DNA of 64,000 nucleotides from Edaphobacter dinghuensis (lineage in GTDB: Bacteria > Acidobacteriota > Terriglobia > Terriglobales > Acidobacteriaceae): the NCBI RefSeq assembly GCF_014640335.1, contig NZ_BMGT01000002.1, positions 310,001 through 374,000 on the forward strand, in the 5' to 3' direction. The notes under the pieces are model-generated. The model had not been told where the DNA came from. It saw nothing but the letters and a program-made list of their open reading frames with translations, and searched no databases. The position numbers were made by a program, and so were the translations under genes. This document shows, one piece after another, positions 34,497 through 42,249 of this stretch; within the stretch, counting starts at the first letter, position 1, and each line of letters starts with the position of its first letter.

Positions 34497-37400
34497 TTCC
34501 CTGCCTCACTTCTCAAAGCTTCTTCAAATATCCTTGGAGTAACATAGCGCGTCTGATAGACCTGCCAATCCTCCTTGTGGTGTCTATACTCCCAATCGTC
34601 CTCCAGACTTCCCGGAGGCGCATCGTATTCCCTCTTCGCGTGATAGGGATAAGGCAATACAGTCTGCGAGTTCGTAGAGTTGTAGTCGCCATCTTTGATC
34701 CAGCCATCGCCTGCGATCACATAATCCCGCACCCACCCCTTCGGTGGCGCTGCAGGCGCGGCAAAACGTAACGACATCTCGTCGCCCGCGTTCATGATGA
34801 CGTAGCGATCATCGATGCCGGACAACAATGGCCTGACGTCGCCATAGCGTGTGTAGTAGCCCGCAAGATCGCGCCATATCTGCGTTGTGGACATCAGATG
34901 GTTGTAATCGGGAATCTCCGGCGAAGATGCATTTGCCTGATGAATGGTAGAGTAGCCGCGATAATGCAGGTCCGCCATGCTGGGTGCCAGACGCTCGATC
35001 TTCAGAGGCGTATCCGGCAGTCCTTTGGCCCACTCGATGGAATCCCAATAGATCTCCAGATTTGTACTGAGTCGAACGCGTCGTGGTGTTCCAGGAACAA
35101 AGACGTTTGTCAGGTTGATCAGACAAATCTTCTTGCGACCTGCTGGAAATCCAAGGTTCGGCCTTGCCACCTTCCAGCCGCCATGACCATCCGGCACCTC
35201 AAGGCTGAGAGGCTTGGGATGTTCATGCTGCCCCTGGCTCATGGCGACATTCAGCGATGAGTCGGCAGGATGCAGCCAGCCTTTGGCGATCAGCCAGAGA
35301 GGGCCTGTCGTGGGGGCCTTGTCTCCCAGGTCGATCTCTACATAATGATCGCGAGTTACTCCCTGATACTGTCCCCGGCCAAAGTTGTCGAGATACTTTC
35401 CGTCGAGCGATCGTAGAATCGCCGTGACATCTTCTCCGTTGTCGTCGACCGCGCGAGCGATTGGCTGAGGCGTTGCAACCGCAGTGATGGCCAGCTTCAC
35501 CGGCGGCACTGCAAAGCGCTCGTCGGCAAATATCTCTGTACCTGCAGGATGGTCTACGGTCATCAGTGCGAGATAGTCGTAATAGTAGGTCTCCCAAAGC
35601 TCGCCGGTGACGCGCAGATCGTAAAATCCATCTTTCGGCACTAACTGATCGCGACCTATCTTGTACCACTCCTCTGTTGCTTCGATGCGAGCGCTTCCCA
35701 GCGAATTGATGCGTAATCCAATCGCCGATCCCCATGGTACGGAGTCCTTCACGAACTCCATGTCTTTGCCGTTGTAAGCAAAGAGGAACGGACAGGAACC
35801 TTTCAATCGCTGCTCCGCAACAAATTCCTGATCAGCCTTGAGTGCAAACTCGGCGCGAACCGATCCATTCGGCCAAACAATCCGCGCTACATCGACCCCC
35901 TTCTGCTCGCCCAATCCAAAATGCAGCTCCGGGCCTGAGATCTCCTGTCGCTGAACCATCAACCCGGAGCGAATCTCAATCTCGCCACCGATGCCAAACG
36001 AATTGATGCGTTGATCACCCGTGGCCTGATGTGCGCGAGGCCGAATGGTCTGCCAGTGATATTGCTTTGTACCTTGATTGACCGCTTCAACAGCATGCCC
36101 ATCCGGCGAAAGCTCGAGCAGGTCCAGCCTGCCGTTTCCATCCAAATCAGCCGCACCAAAGACCAGCCCTGCTGCGGATGGCTTACTCATCATCTGAAAT
36201 TTTCCATCCGATCCTTGCAGCCAGATCAACGGACTATGCGCGGATGCAATCGGCGAGAGCAAAAGATCGAAGGCGCCATTGTTATCGAGATCGGCGACGC
36301 GCAGCCGAACATCTCCCGCAAGATAATCGGCCGCGTTTGGAACAGTCGTAACCTCCGACACTGCCCAACCATGACCATCGTTCGATCTTGCAAGGCTGGC
36401 GATCATGCCATTCTGGCGGACTGCAAGCAGCCCTAACGCGCCTTCGCGATTCACATCGGCAGCGGCTATCGCGCTTACGGCTGAAAACTCTGCCGGCACA
36501 GATTCCTCGCGAAACTTGCCCAAACGCTCATTGAGGAAGACATGCAGTTGTCCCGCACCGTCGATCAGCGTGGCATCGGGATTGCCGTCGCCATTGAGGT
36601 CAGCCCATACAAACTGGCGAATGCCTGAGATGCCGATAAAGGGATGAATTGCAAGAAACGTTCCATCCCCGTTGTTGCGAAGGACGAGCGGCAATCCTGA
36701 CGGCGCGCCCACAACAATATCCAGATCTCCATCGGCTTCAATATCTACGGCCCATGCGCCGGTGTAACTTCCCTCTGTTATCGCGCGAGGCAGCTTCGTC
36801 TGCGCGGTAACATCTGCAAAGGTCTGGGGATTATCCTGCCGCATGAAGCGAAGCCCGCCAGCGCCGGCCAGGACAAGATCGGTTTTGAAATCGTAGTTGA
36901 AGTCAACCGGAAGAACTCCCACCGGGCTGGGCTTCACCTCAGACTTTCCTCCGGGAAAAGCAAATGCAGCACCCGTCGACAGACGGACCTGGTGAGCGTT
37001 GGCTACCGCAACCGCAGGTGTGCCTGTGCCATTCAGAGAGACCGCTCCAATCCAACTCCAAACATCCTGCGGTATCTTCGTCAATGGTTGGGGGACGAAC
37101 GTCATCCCCTCATCCGCAGCAGCAGGCTTAAACGTTGGCGAAGGCAGTCTCAGAAAATGTGCGAAAGGCTCGGCCTCTTCGCCCGGCTGCGGCTTGATTG
37201 CGGACAGGCTCTGGCGAAACTCCGGAACCTGCATCAGCACATTTCTCAAAAAAATTGAGCGTGTCGCTGCGGTCTTTGGATCAGGTCCGGACGCCGCCGC
37301 CTGCAAGGCAGCCAGTTGCTGCCTTACGTCAGCCGGCCATGAAGCGGATTGCGCAGCGATCTTATCGATCGCCGTGTGCAGCGTGGCAGAGTCGCCGCGT

Positions 37401-37990
37401 TTAGCGGATATGCGGCTAAGGTCTACGAGCGCAGCAAGATTGTTGGGATCGGCAACGAGTATCTGCTTGATCAGATCTTCAAAGTCACTTTCGCTTGTCG
37501 CAGCACCCTGGCGCTCCACCTCGGAAGCAAGTTGATAGGTTGCGCGCAGATTCGCCGGATTCAGCTTGATGGCCGTGTGCAGGTCTGCAATCGCCTTGGT
37601 CGAATCGCCGCGGTTGCTATCCAGCAGGCCGAGCAGATAATAGATGCGATCGTCTTTAGGAGCGAGCGTGCGTGCCCGGTCGAGCCTTGCTGCTGCGGCA
37701 TCGAAGCTTCTCTGACGCAGCGCCAGTATTCCCCAGTTGGCCCATGCAGCAGGCTCACCGGGAACAAGTTTTGTAGCTTGCCCGAGACTACTGTCAGCGC
37801 GGACATCGTCTCCAACCTGTAAAGCAGCCAGCCCGACATAAAAGCTCGAAACAAAGTCGGCGTACGTCTGCGAGGACTCGCTGGGCAACCTTCCGCCGGA
37901 GTGGCACCCGGCGACAAAAAACACACCGGCGGCCAGAATGGCGGCCACAAATCTACGGCATCGATACATTGGTACATGCCGGTCATTCAT
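34493..37990 (-). CDS. TPR + FG-GAP + ASPIC/UnbV lipoprotein with a large unassigned C-terminal module
   Basis: First gene of a four-gene operon. The signal is MYRCRRFVAAILAAGVFFVAGC with a lipobox Cys. The ATG at 37990 leaves a short n-region; the frame is open to an ATG at 38053 and could also start at 37969. TPRs occupy roughly residues 50-190 (AWANWGILALRQRSFDAAAARL). Degenerate FG-GAP repeats (DFNYDFKTDL, DIEADGDLDI, DLNGDGNPDA, DLDGNGRLDL) and an ASPIC/UnbV segment (HFGLGEQKGVDVARIVWPNGS) follow. The last ~430 residues start GSCPFLFAYNGKDMEFVKDS and match the end of the protein at 22534-26013 segment by segment. Envelope-anchored; function unknown. Confidence 0.85.
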   Translation of the reverse strand: MNDRHVPMYRCRRFVAAILAAGVFFVAGCHSGGRLPSESSQTYADFVSSFYVGLAALQVGDDVRADSSLGQATKLVPGEPAAWANWGILALRQRSFDAAAARLDRARTLAPKDDRIYYLLGLLDSNRGDSTKAIADLHTAIKLNPANLRATYQLASEVERQGAATSESDFEDLIKQILVADPNNLAALVDLSRISAKRGDSATLHTAIDKIAAQSASWPADVRQQLAALQAAASGPDPKTAATRSIFLRNVLMQVPEFRQSLSAIKPQPGEEAEPFAHFLRLPSPTFKPAAADEGMTFVPQPLTKIPQDVWSWIGAVSLNGTGTPAVAVANAHQVRLSTGAAFAFPGGKSEVKPSPVGVLPVDFNYDFKTDLVLAGAGGLRFMRQDNPQTFADVTAQTKLPRAITEGSYTGAWAVDIEADGDLDIVVGAPSGLPLVLRNNGDGTFLAIHPFIGISGIRQFVWADLNGDGNPDATLIDGAGQLHVFLNERLGKFREESVPAEFSAVSAIAAADVNREGALGLLAVRQNGMIASLARSNDGHGWAVSEVTTVPNAADYLAGDVRLRVADLDNNGAFDLLLSPIASAHSPLIWLQGSDGKFQMMSKPSAAGLVFGAADLDGNGRLDLLELSPDGHAVEAVNQGTKQYHWQTIRPRAHQATGDQRINSFGIGGEIEIRSGLMVQRQEISGPELHFGLGEQKGVDVARIVWPNGSVRAEFALKADQEFVAEQRLKGSCPFLFAYNGKDMEFVKDSVPWGSAIGLRINSLGSARIEATEEWYKIGRDQLVPKDGFYDLRVTGELWETYYYDYLALMTVDHPAGTEIFADERFAVPPVKLAITAVATPQPIARAVDDNGEDVTAILRSLDGKYLDNFGRGQYQGVTRDHYVEIDLGDKAPTTGPLWLIAKGWLHPADSSLNVAMSQGQHEHPKPLSLEVPDGHGGWKVARPNLGFPAGRKKICLINLTNVFVPGTPRRVRLSTNLEIYWDSIEWAKGLPDTPLKIERLAPSMADLHYRGYSTIHQANASSPEIPDYNHLMSTTQIWRDLAGYYTRYGDVRPLLSGIDDRYVIMNAGDEMSLRFAAPAAPPKGWVRDYVIAGDGWIKDGDYNSTNSQTVLPYPYHAKREYDAPPGSLEDDWEYRHHKEDWQVYQTRYVTPRIFEEALRSEAGK

Positions 37991-38150
37991 CACGGCATCG
38001 TCAGGTACAAGGGTTCGCATGGGGTCTTCAATTTTGGAGGCTGTACTGAACATATAGCATTCAAGCCCAAAGTTTATCCATAACCGGACTCAAGTTTAAA
38101 ACTGTACTTCTTTCACCTGACGATAGAGAACTCTTCTCTGCGTCAGCCAG

Positions 38151-38182
38151 CCTTAAGGTTGGCCACAATCTCAACCTTAAGG
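38151..38182. promoter_or_regulatory. Candidate operator: 11-bp perfect inverted repeat
   Basis: CCTTAAGGTTG and CAACCTTAAGG are exact reverse complements separated by 10 bases, so centres are 21 bases apart, two helical turns. Each arm also contains the palindrome CCTTAAGG. Placement midway between divergent operons suits binding by a dimer pair. No T-run follows, so it is not a terminator. Confidence 0.55.
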
Positions 38183-38261
38183 TGGATAAAGAAGAAGGCC
38201 TCCAAGGCTAATATTTAGAGGTCACTCCGACAGACTGTATAAAGTTATTGACCGTTCAGGC

Positions 38262-38342
38262 GGTTTTCCATCGCAGAGTGACTCCTGATGGATGCCCTGC
38301 TTGCCAGGCGGAGCTAAGGATTCAAACCACCATGGGAGGTTT
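38262..38342 (+). promoter_or_regulatory. Candidate cis-regulatory RNA with mutually exclusive stems
   Basis: GGTTT (38262-38266) can close a three-way junction with AAACC (38324-38328), enclosing a hairpin TCCATC/GATGGA (with inner GAG-TGA-CTC) and a hairpin CCTG/CAGG. The same AAACC can instead pair with GGTTT at 38338-38342, forming a hairpin whose loop and 3' arm contain the GGGAGG ribosome site of the peptide gene. The two folds exclude each other, as in translational riboswitches. It does not match a riboswitch class I know. No thermodynamic computation was done. Confidence 0.4.
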
Positions 38343-38346
38343 CGAG

Positions 38347-38394
38347 ATGTGCACATGCAACAGCGTCGAAGCCTGCAAAGGTTATAGCCTGTGA
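38347..38394 (+). CDS. 15-residue Cys-rich peptide heading the ABC operon (leader or mini-protein)
   Basis: ATG-initiated short frame encoding MCTCNSVEACKGYSL, three Cys in fifteen residues. GGGAGG lies 7 bases upstream of the ATG, one of the better ribosome sites nearby, and the TGA overlaps the GTG start of the permease (GTGA), so the permease would be translationally coupled to it. The permease has no other good ribosome site. It may be a Cys-codon leader peptide sensing charged tRNA-Cys, a metal- or thiol-binding peptide, or a chance frame; the overlap and spacing favour real translation. Confidence 0.5.
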   Translation: MCTCNSVEACKGYSL

Positions 38395-39149
38395 ACCTGC
38401 GCGTTCGGCTTCGTCCGATTCTTTTTATCGCCGTTCTGCTTGCGGCATGGCAGATTGCGATCAGCCGAAGCTCCGTCCATCTGCTGCCGGGGCCCTGGGG
38501 CGTTGTCGGCGGCATTGCAGATCTGGTGCGGCATGGGGTGCTCTTCAAATACATCGTCGCATCGCTGTTTCGCGTGACCTGGGGTTTCGTGCTGGCAGTC
38601 GTCATAGCTGTTCCGCTTGGCCTCGCCATCGGCTGGTATCGCCGCGCCGAGATGGCGTTCAACCCCATCATCCAGCTTCTACGCCCCATATCGCCGCTTG
38701 CCTGGATTCCCATCGCGATTCTCTGGTTCGGCGTCGGCGATCTCGCAGCTATATTTCTTATCTTCCTTGGCTGCTTTCTTCCCCTGTTGCTGACGGCCAT
38801 CAATGCCGTGCGAAGCGTTCCGACCGTTTATATCAATGCGGGGCGCAACTTTGGTCTCAGTTCCTTCGAGCTTATCCGCCGCGTCTTGTACCCCGCCGTC
38901 ACGCCGCAGTTGATCGTGGGCTTGCGGATCACACTGGGCATCGCGTGGCTGGTTGTCGTGGCAGCGGAGATGATCGCCGTAAACTCCGGTCTGGGCTTTC
39001 TCATCGTCGATGCCCGCAACGCCGGTAACCGCTACGATCTCGTTGTCGCCGGAATGGTCTTGATTGGCATCATCGGCCTCCTGCTCGACATGGGAATACG
39101 TTCGCTTGAAAACATTAAGTCGTCTCGCTGGAGCTATTCGGAGGATTAG
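38391..39149 (+). CDS. NitT/TauT-type ABC transporter permease 1 (SsuC/TauC-like)
   Basis: A 252-residue inner-membrane permease with about six helices. The coupling EAA-like loop is seen as YINAGRNFGLSSFELIRRVLYPAVTPQLIVGLRITLGIAW, and FNPIIQLLRPISPLAWIPIAILWFGVGD is the conserved preceding region of SsuC/TauC/NrtB permeases. It should pair with the second permease of the operon around an ATPase dimer. The GTG start overlaps the stop of the short peptide gene. Substrates of this ABC type include sulfonates, taurine, nitrate and thiamin precursors. None is proven here. Confidence 0.92.
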   Translation: MNLRVRLRPILFIAVLLAAWQIAISRSSVHLLPGPWGVVGGIADLVRHGVLFKYIVASLFRVTWGFVLAVVIAVPLGLAIGWYRRAEMAFNPIIQLLRPISPLAWIPIAILWFGVGDLAAIFLIFLGCFLPLLLTAINAVRSVPTVYINAGRNFGLSSFELIRRVLYPAVTPQLIVGLRITLGIAWLVVVAAEMIAVNSGLGFLIVDARNAGNRYDLVVAGMVLIGIIGLLLDMGIRSLENIKSSRWSYSED

Positions 39150-39165
39150 ATTAATAGTGGCATCC

Positions 39166-39951
39166 ATGGAAACAGTTGCGATCAATCCAGCCTTGCAGAC
39201 CAAGACGAAGCTGCGCGCCGAGCACATCAATATGGTCTTCCATCGCGATGGCAAGACCACGCGGGTTCTTGAAGACATCAACCTCGACGTAGGCGATGGA
39301 GAATTTGTATGCCTGCTCGGTCCTTCAGGCTGCGGCAAATCCACCTTGCTGAATACCATGGCCGGCTTTCTCTCGCCGACCAGCGGAGCAGTCACCGTCG
39401 ATGGCGAAGTAGTCAAAGGCCCTGATCCGCGCCGCATCTTCGTGTTTCAGGAGCGCGGCGTCTTTCCGTGGCTCACGGTAGAAGGCAATATAGGCTTTGG
39501 CTTGTTCAAGCTGTCGCGGCAGGAACGCGAGCAGCGAATCGCGCACTACATCAAGATGGTCGGATTGGAAGGCTTCGAAAAGACCTACCCTCCTGAGCTT
39601 TCGGGCGGCATGAAACAGCGCCTTGAAGTTGCTCGTGCCCTGGCGGTAAATCCCGACATGCTCTTTCTGGACGAGCCCTTTGGCGCTCTGGACTCGATCA
39701 CGCGCCTGATCATGCGCGGTGAGCTGCTCCGCATATGGGAGGCGGAGCGCAAGACCATTGTCTTCGTCACTCACGATATCGACGAGGCCGTCCAGCTTGC
39801 AGATCGCGTCGTCGTCATGAGCGCTCGTCCTGCCACGATTCAGCAGATCGTCACCATCGACATTCCCCACCCCCGCGACATCAGCTCGCCTCGTTATCTC
39901 GAGCTCCGCGACGGCATCTTCAAGCAGATCGGACTGGCGCACAAGGTATGA
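39166..39951 (+). CDS. NitT/TauT-type ABC transporter ATPase (SsuB/TauB-like)
   Basis: A 261-residue ATP-binding subunit. Walker A GPSGCGKST, Q-loop FQERGVFPWLTV, signature LSGGMKQRLEVARAL, Walker B MLFLDEPFGALD and switch FVTHDIDEAV are all intact, and DEAVQLADRVVVMSARP is typical of the SsuB/TauB/NrtC group. GGAGGATTAG lies upstream near 39139; a GTG at 39157 is an alternative start nine bases earlier. It lies 16 bases after permease 1 and its stop overlaps the start of permease 2 (ATGA), so subunits are made in step. Confidence 0.95.
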   Translation: METVAINPALQTKTKLRAEHINMVFHRDGKTTRVLEDINLDVGDGEFVCLLGPSGCGKSTLLNTMAGFLSPTSGAVTVDGEVVKGPDPRRIFVFQERGVFPWLTVEGNIGFGLFKLSRQEREQRIAHYIKMVGLEGFEKTYPPELSGGMKQRLEVARALAVNPDMLFLDEPFGALDSITRLIMRGELLRIWEAERKTIVFVTHDIDEAVQLADRVVVMSARPATIQQIVTIDIPHPRDISSPRYLELRDGIFKQIGLAHKV

Positions 39952-40730
39952 GTACACTTGCCGAGCCGAAAAGGTGGGAGAAGTTTTTCTGGCCGCTGCT
40001 TGTAAGTGCGCTGCTACTCGCAGCGTGGCATTACTGCATCGTCTGGACAGCGACGCGCATCTTCCCATCTCCCCTCGAAGTAGAACGCGGTATGGCCGAG
40101 CTGCTGCGAGAGCATGTTCTCTGGGGCGACATCTCTGACTCTCTACGCCGCGTAGCCATCGGCTTCGGTGCGGCCACTGCACTCGGAATCCCACTCGGTC
40201 TCGTGCTTGGCTGGTATCCGGCAGCCGACTATGTGGTCAATCCCGTCATGCAGATTCTTCGCCCCATCAGTCCCATTGCATGGATTCCCGTGGCCATCAT
40301 CTTCTTCGGTGTTGGCGATGACGCTGCCATCTTCCTCATCTTCCTCGGTGCCTTCTTCCCCATCGTCGTTGCCTGTATCGACGGCGTATCCAACGTGCCC
40401 TCGGTATACCGGCGCGCCGGACGCAACTTTGGCCTCTCTCCGCAGCAACTACTCAGGCAGGTGGTCTTCCCTGCCGCTCTTCCGCAGATCATCGTCGGCC
40501 TTCGTATCGCTCTCGGCATTGCGTGGCTGGTAGTGGTTGCTGCCGAGATGATCGCCGTCGACTCCGGCCTCGGCTATCTCGTCATCGACTCTCGCAACTC
40601 CGGCAAGCGCTACGACCTGGTCGTCGCGGCCATGCTTCTGATCGGTGTCATTGGACTGGCCTTGGATTTAGGCTTCCGTCGGCTCGAAAAGATAAAATCC
40701 GTTCGCTGGGGATTCCGCAATGAAGCTTAA
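39948..40730 (+). CDS. NitT/TauT-type ABC transporter permease 2 (SsuC/TauC-like)
   Basis: A 260-residue permease homologous to permease 1: VNPVMQILRPISPIAWIPVAIIFFGVGDDAAIF and RRAGRNFGLSPQQLLRQVVFPAALPQIIVGLRIALGIAW repeat the same blocks with changes. Having two different permeases flanking a single ATPase implies a heterodimeric membrane core, less common in the SsuC/TauC group, which often uses one permease twice. The ATG overlaps the ATPase stop by four bases. The start at 39948 gives a membrane-protein N-terminus; the frame is open further upstream inside the ATPase gene but that part is out of phase with it. Confidence 0.93.
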   Translation: MSTLAEPKRWEKFFWPLLVSALLLAAWHYCIVWTATRIFPSPLEVERGMAELLREHVLWGDISDSLRRVAIGFGAATALGIPLGLVLGWYPAADYVVNPVMQILRPISPIAWIPVAIIFFGVGDDAAIFLIFLGAFFPIVVACIDGVSNVPSVYRRAGRNFGLSPQQLLRQVVFPAALPQIIVGLRIALGIAWLVVVAAEMIAVDSGLGYLVIDSRNSGKRYDLVVAAMLLIGVIGLALDLGFRRLEKIKSVRWGFRNEA

Positions 40731-41778
40731 AACCAAAATCCTCCTATGCGCCATCGGATGGCTCGTTCTCATCTCCGCACTCCACGGCTATCTCAACGTA
40801 AATTGGGCCGCCGTCCTCAACGACTACCGCCCAGCGTCACAACGGAAGATCACCGTCGCTTATCTCCCTGTCACCTGCCAGCTCACCTGCCCCGTAACCG
40901 ACTACATCTCAAAGTACTCGGAGAACGGAGAGATCTTCCTGCCGCGTATGTTTCAGGGCTTCCCTGAGATTAAAGAAGCGTTGATCTCGAACAAGGTACA
41001 GGCAGCATTTATCGTCGCGCCCATGGCGATCGCGCTCGTCGCCCAGGGCGTACCCATCAAGGTGGTTTACCTCGGACACCGCTATGGCAGCGCTGTGGTC
41101 GTCAAGAAGAATGGCCCCATCCACAGCGTTGCCGATCTAAAAGGAAAGACCGTTGCGATTCCCAGCCGCTTCTCCGACGAGCGCCTTATCCTCTTCCGCG
41201 CGATGAAGGTCAACGGCATGAAGCCCGGCGATATCAAGATGGTCGAGATGGCTCCTCCCGATGTCTCTGGTGCGCTTGCCGCTGGCGCGATCGACGCATT
41301 TTCGATGGGCGAGCCCTTCCCCTCGCAAGCCGAGATGGCGGGCTATGGCCGTGTCCTCTTTCAGGCGCGCGATTATTGGCCCGACTACATGTCCTGCATT
41401 CTCGTCGTGAGGCAAGACTTGATCGACACTCGCCCGGATGCTGTTCAAACCCTCGTCGATGGCATTGCGAGATCGGGACTTTGGCTCGACAAAGGCAAGC
41501 CGGAGCGCGACGATGCCGCCGACTTTGTTGGACGCTTCTACTACAACCAGAAGCCCGCGCTGCTGCGTTGGGCGCTCACCAAGCCGATGGACCGAGTCAC
41601 CTACAGTCCGCTCGCGCCGCGCAAGGCCGACTTCGATATGGTTCGCGATCTCATGATGGAGACCGGAATCCTGAAAAAGAAACTCGACTTCAATCAATAC
41701 ACAGACACACGCTTCTCTGACCACGCAAGCATTGAGACAGCATGGAAGTACCAGGCAGGCAGCGGAGTGGCACGCTAG
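40720..41778 (+). CDS. Substrate-binding protein of the NitT/TauT ABC transporter, Cys-containing
   Basis: A 352-residue periplasmic binding protein (NMT1/SsuA-like) with an N-terminal hydrophobic segment (ILLCAIGWLVLISALHGYL) that may stay as an anchor. The ligand domain opens VAYLPVTCQLTCPVTDYI: two Cys four residues apart occupy the position that in NrtA/SsuA lines the ligand entrance, unusual for sulfonate binders and suggestive of a soft metal or thiol ligand. Other family blocks are QAAFIVAPMAIALVAQG, DLKGKTVAIPSRFSD and DAFSMGEPFPSQAE. Its start overlaps the permease 2 gene by 11 bases. The HMA-domain gene follows after 22 bases. Confidence 0.88.
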   Translation: MKLKTKILLCAIGWLVLISALHGYLNVNWAAVLNDYRPASQRKITVAYLPVTCQLTCPVTDYISKYSENGEIFLPRMFQGFPEIKEALISNKVQAAFIVAPMAIALVAQGVPIKVVYLGHRYGSAVVVKKNGPIHSVADLKGKTVAIPSRFSDERLILFRAMKVNGMKPGDIKMVEMAPPDVSGALAAGAIDAFSMGEPFPSQAEMAGYGRVLFQARDYWPDYMSCILVVRQDLIDTRPDAVQTLVDGIARSGLWLDKGKPERDDAADFVGRFYYNQKPALLRWALTKPMDRVTYSPLAPRKADFDMVRDLMMETGILKKKLDFNQYTDTRFSDHASIETAWKYQAGSGVAR

Positions 41779-41800
41779 ACGCAAACCAGGAGAATGCAAA

Positions 41801-42103
41801 ATGATCCGTCGAAAATTTATCCAGCTCATCACGCTCGGCACAGGCAGTCTCGCAACGATTGCAGCAATTGAAACGGGAGAGAAAGAGACCGTCACCTATC
41901 ACGTCAGCGGATACACCTGCATCACCTGCGCCGTCGGTCTGGAGACGCTACTAAAGCAGGAAAAAGGAGTGGCATGGGTCAAGGCTAGCTATCCCGATGA
42001 AAATGTAGTCATCAAGTACGACCCCAAAGAAGTCTCTGAAGACTCGCTCAAGAGCTACATCGCCAGCATGGGATTCAAAGCAAAGCCGGCACCCAAAGCC
42101 TAA
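41801..42103 (+). CDS. Exported heavy-metal-associated (HMA) domain protein
   Basis: A 100-residue protein with a twin-arginine-like N-terminus (MIRRKFIQLITLGTGSLATIA) and one ferredoxin-like HMA domain. The metal site is GYTCITCAVGLETLL, the Cys-x2-Cys loop of MerP/CopZ/Atx1 proteins with Tyr in place of the usual Met. The C-terminal PKEVSEDSLKSYIASMGF is the expected last strand-helix. AGGAG precedes the ATG by about 8 bases; an in-frame start 69 bases earlier would lie inside the previous gene. It is probably a periplasmic metal chaperone. Its place directly after an ABC binding protein with two Cys suggests that the operon handles a soft metal. Confidence 0.88.
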   Translation: MIRRKFIQLITLGTGSLATIAAIETGEKETVTYHVSGYTCITCAVGLETLLKQEKGVAWVKASYPDENVVIKYDPKEVSEDSLKSYIASMGFKAKPAPKA

Positions 42104-42113
42104 CCACAAATGC

Positions 42114-42206
42114 ACGTCATCTCGACCGAGCATTATCTCTCCCCCCGACGTACGTCATCTCGACCGAAGCGAAGCGGAGTGGAGAGACCCCTGTATTTGT
42201 CTTTCC
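42114..42206 (+). repeat. Dispersed intergenic repeat, copy 5 (partial copy plus complete copy)
   Basis: A truncated head (CGTCATCTCGACCGAGC) is followed, from 42153, by a full copy: CGTCATCTCGACCGAAGCG, then GCGGAGTGGAGAGACCCCTG, then TATTTGTC. It lies between the HMA and DUF169 genes on the same strand. Confidence 0.8.
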
Positions 42207-42249
42207 TTACCCGCACCATCAAAATCCCATTCGCCCAACAAGGAAGATC

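Larger units (their letters stand above)
38054..38390. other. Divergent regulatory region between the UnbV-type operon and the ABC operon
   Basis: This stretch of more than 300 bases has no long ORF. It contains a hairpin AGAGAA-CTC-TTCTCT (38126-38140), a perfect 11-bp inverted repeat (38151-38182), a potential branched RNA fold (38262-38342) and the 15-codon peptide gene starting at 38347. Promoters for both operons must lie here, but I could not fix them with confidence. Confidence 0.6.

Noticed and set aside
22534-38053. An enediyne biosynthetic cluster
   Set aside because: Only UnbV- and UnbU-like genes are present; no iterative polyketide synthase or thioesterase is in the window.
38288-38317. 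Nine-codon frame MDALLARRS upstream of the Cys-rich peptide
   Set aside because: No ribosome site precedes it and it lies within the putative RNA fold; likely chance.
38262-38342. Known riboswitch classes (TPP, cobalamin, SAM, fluoride, guanidine)
   Set aside because: Consensus boxes of these classes were compared by eye and do not fit; kept only as an unassigned candidate.
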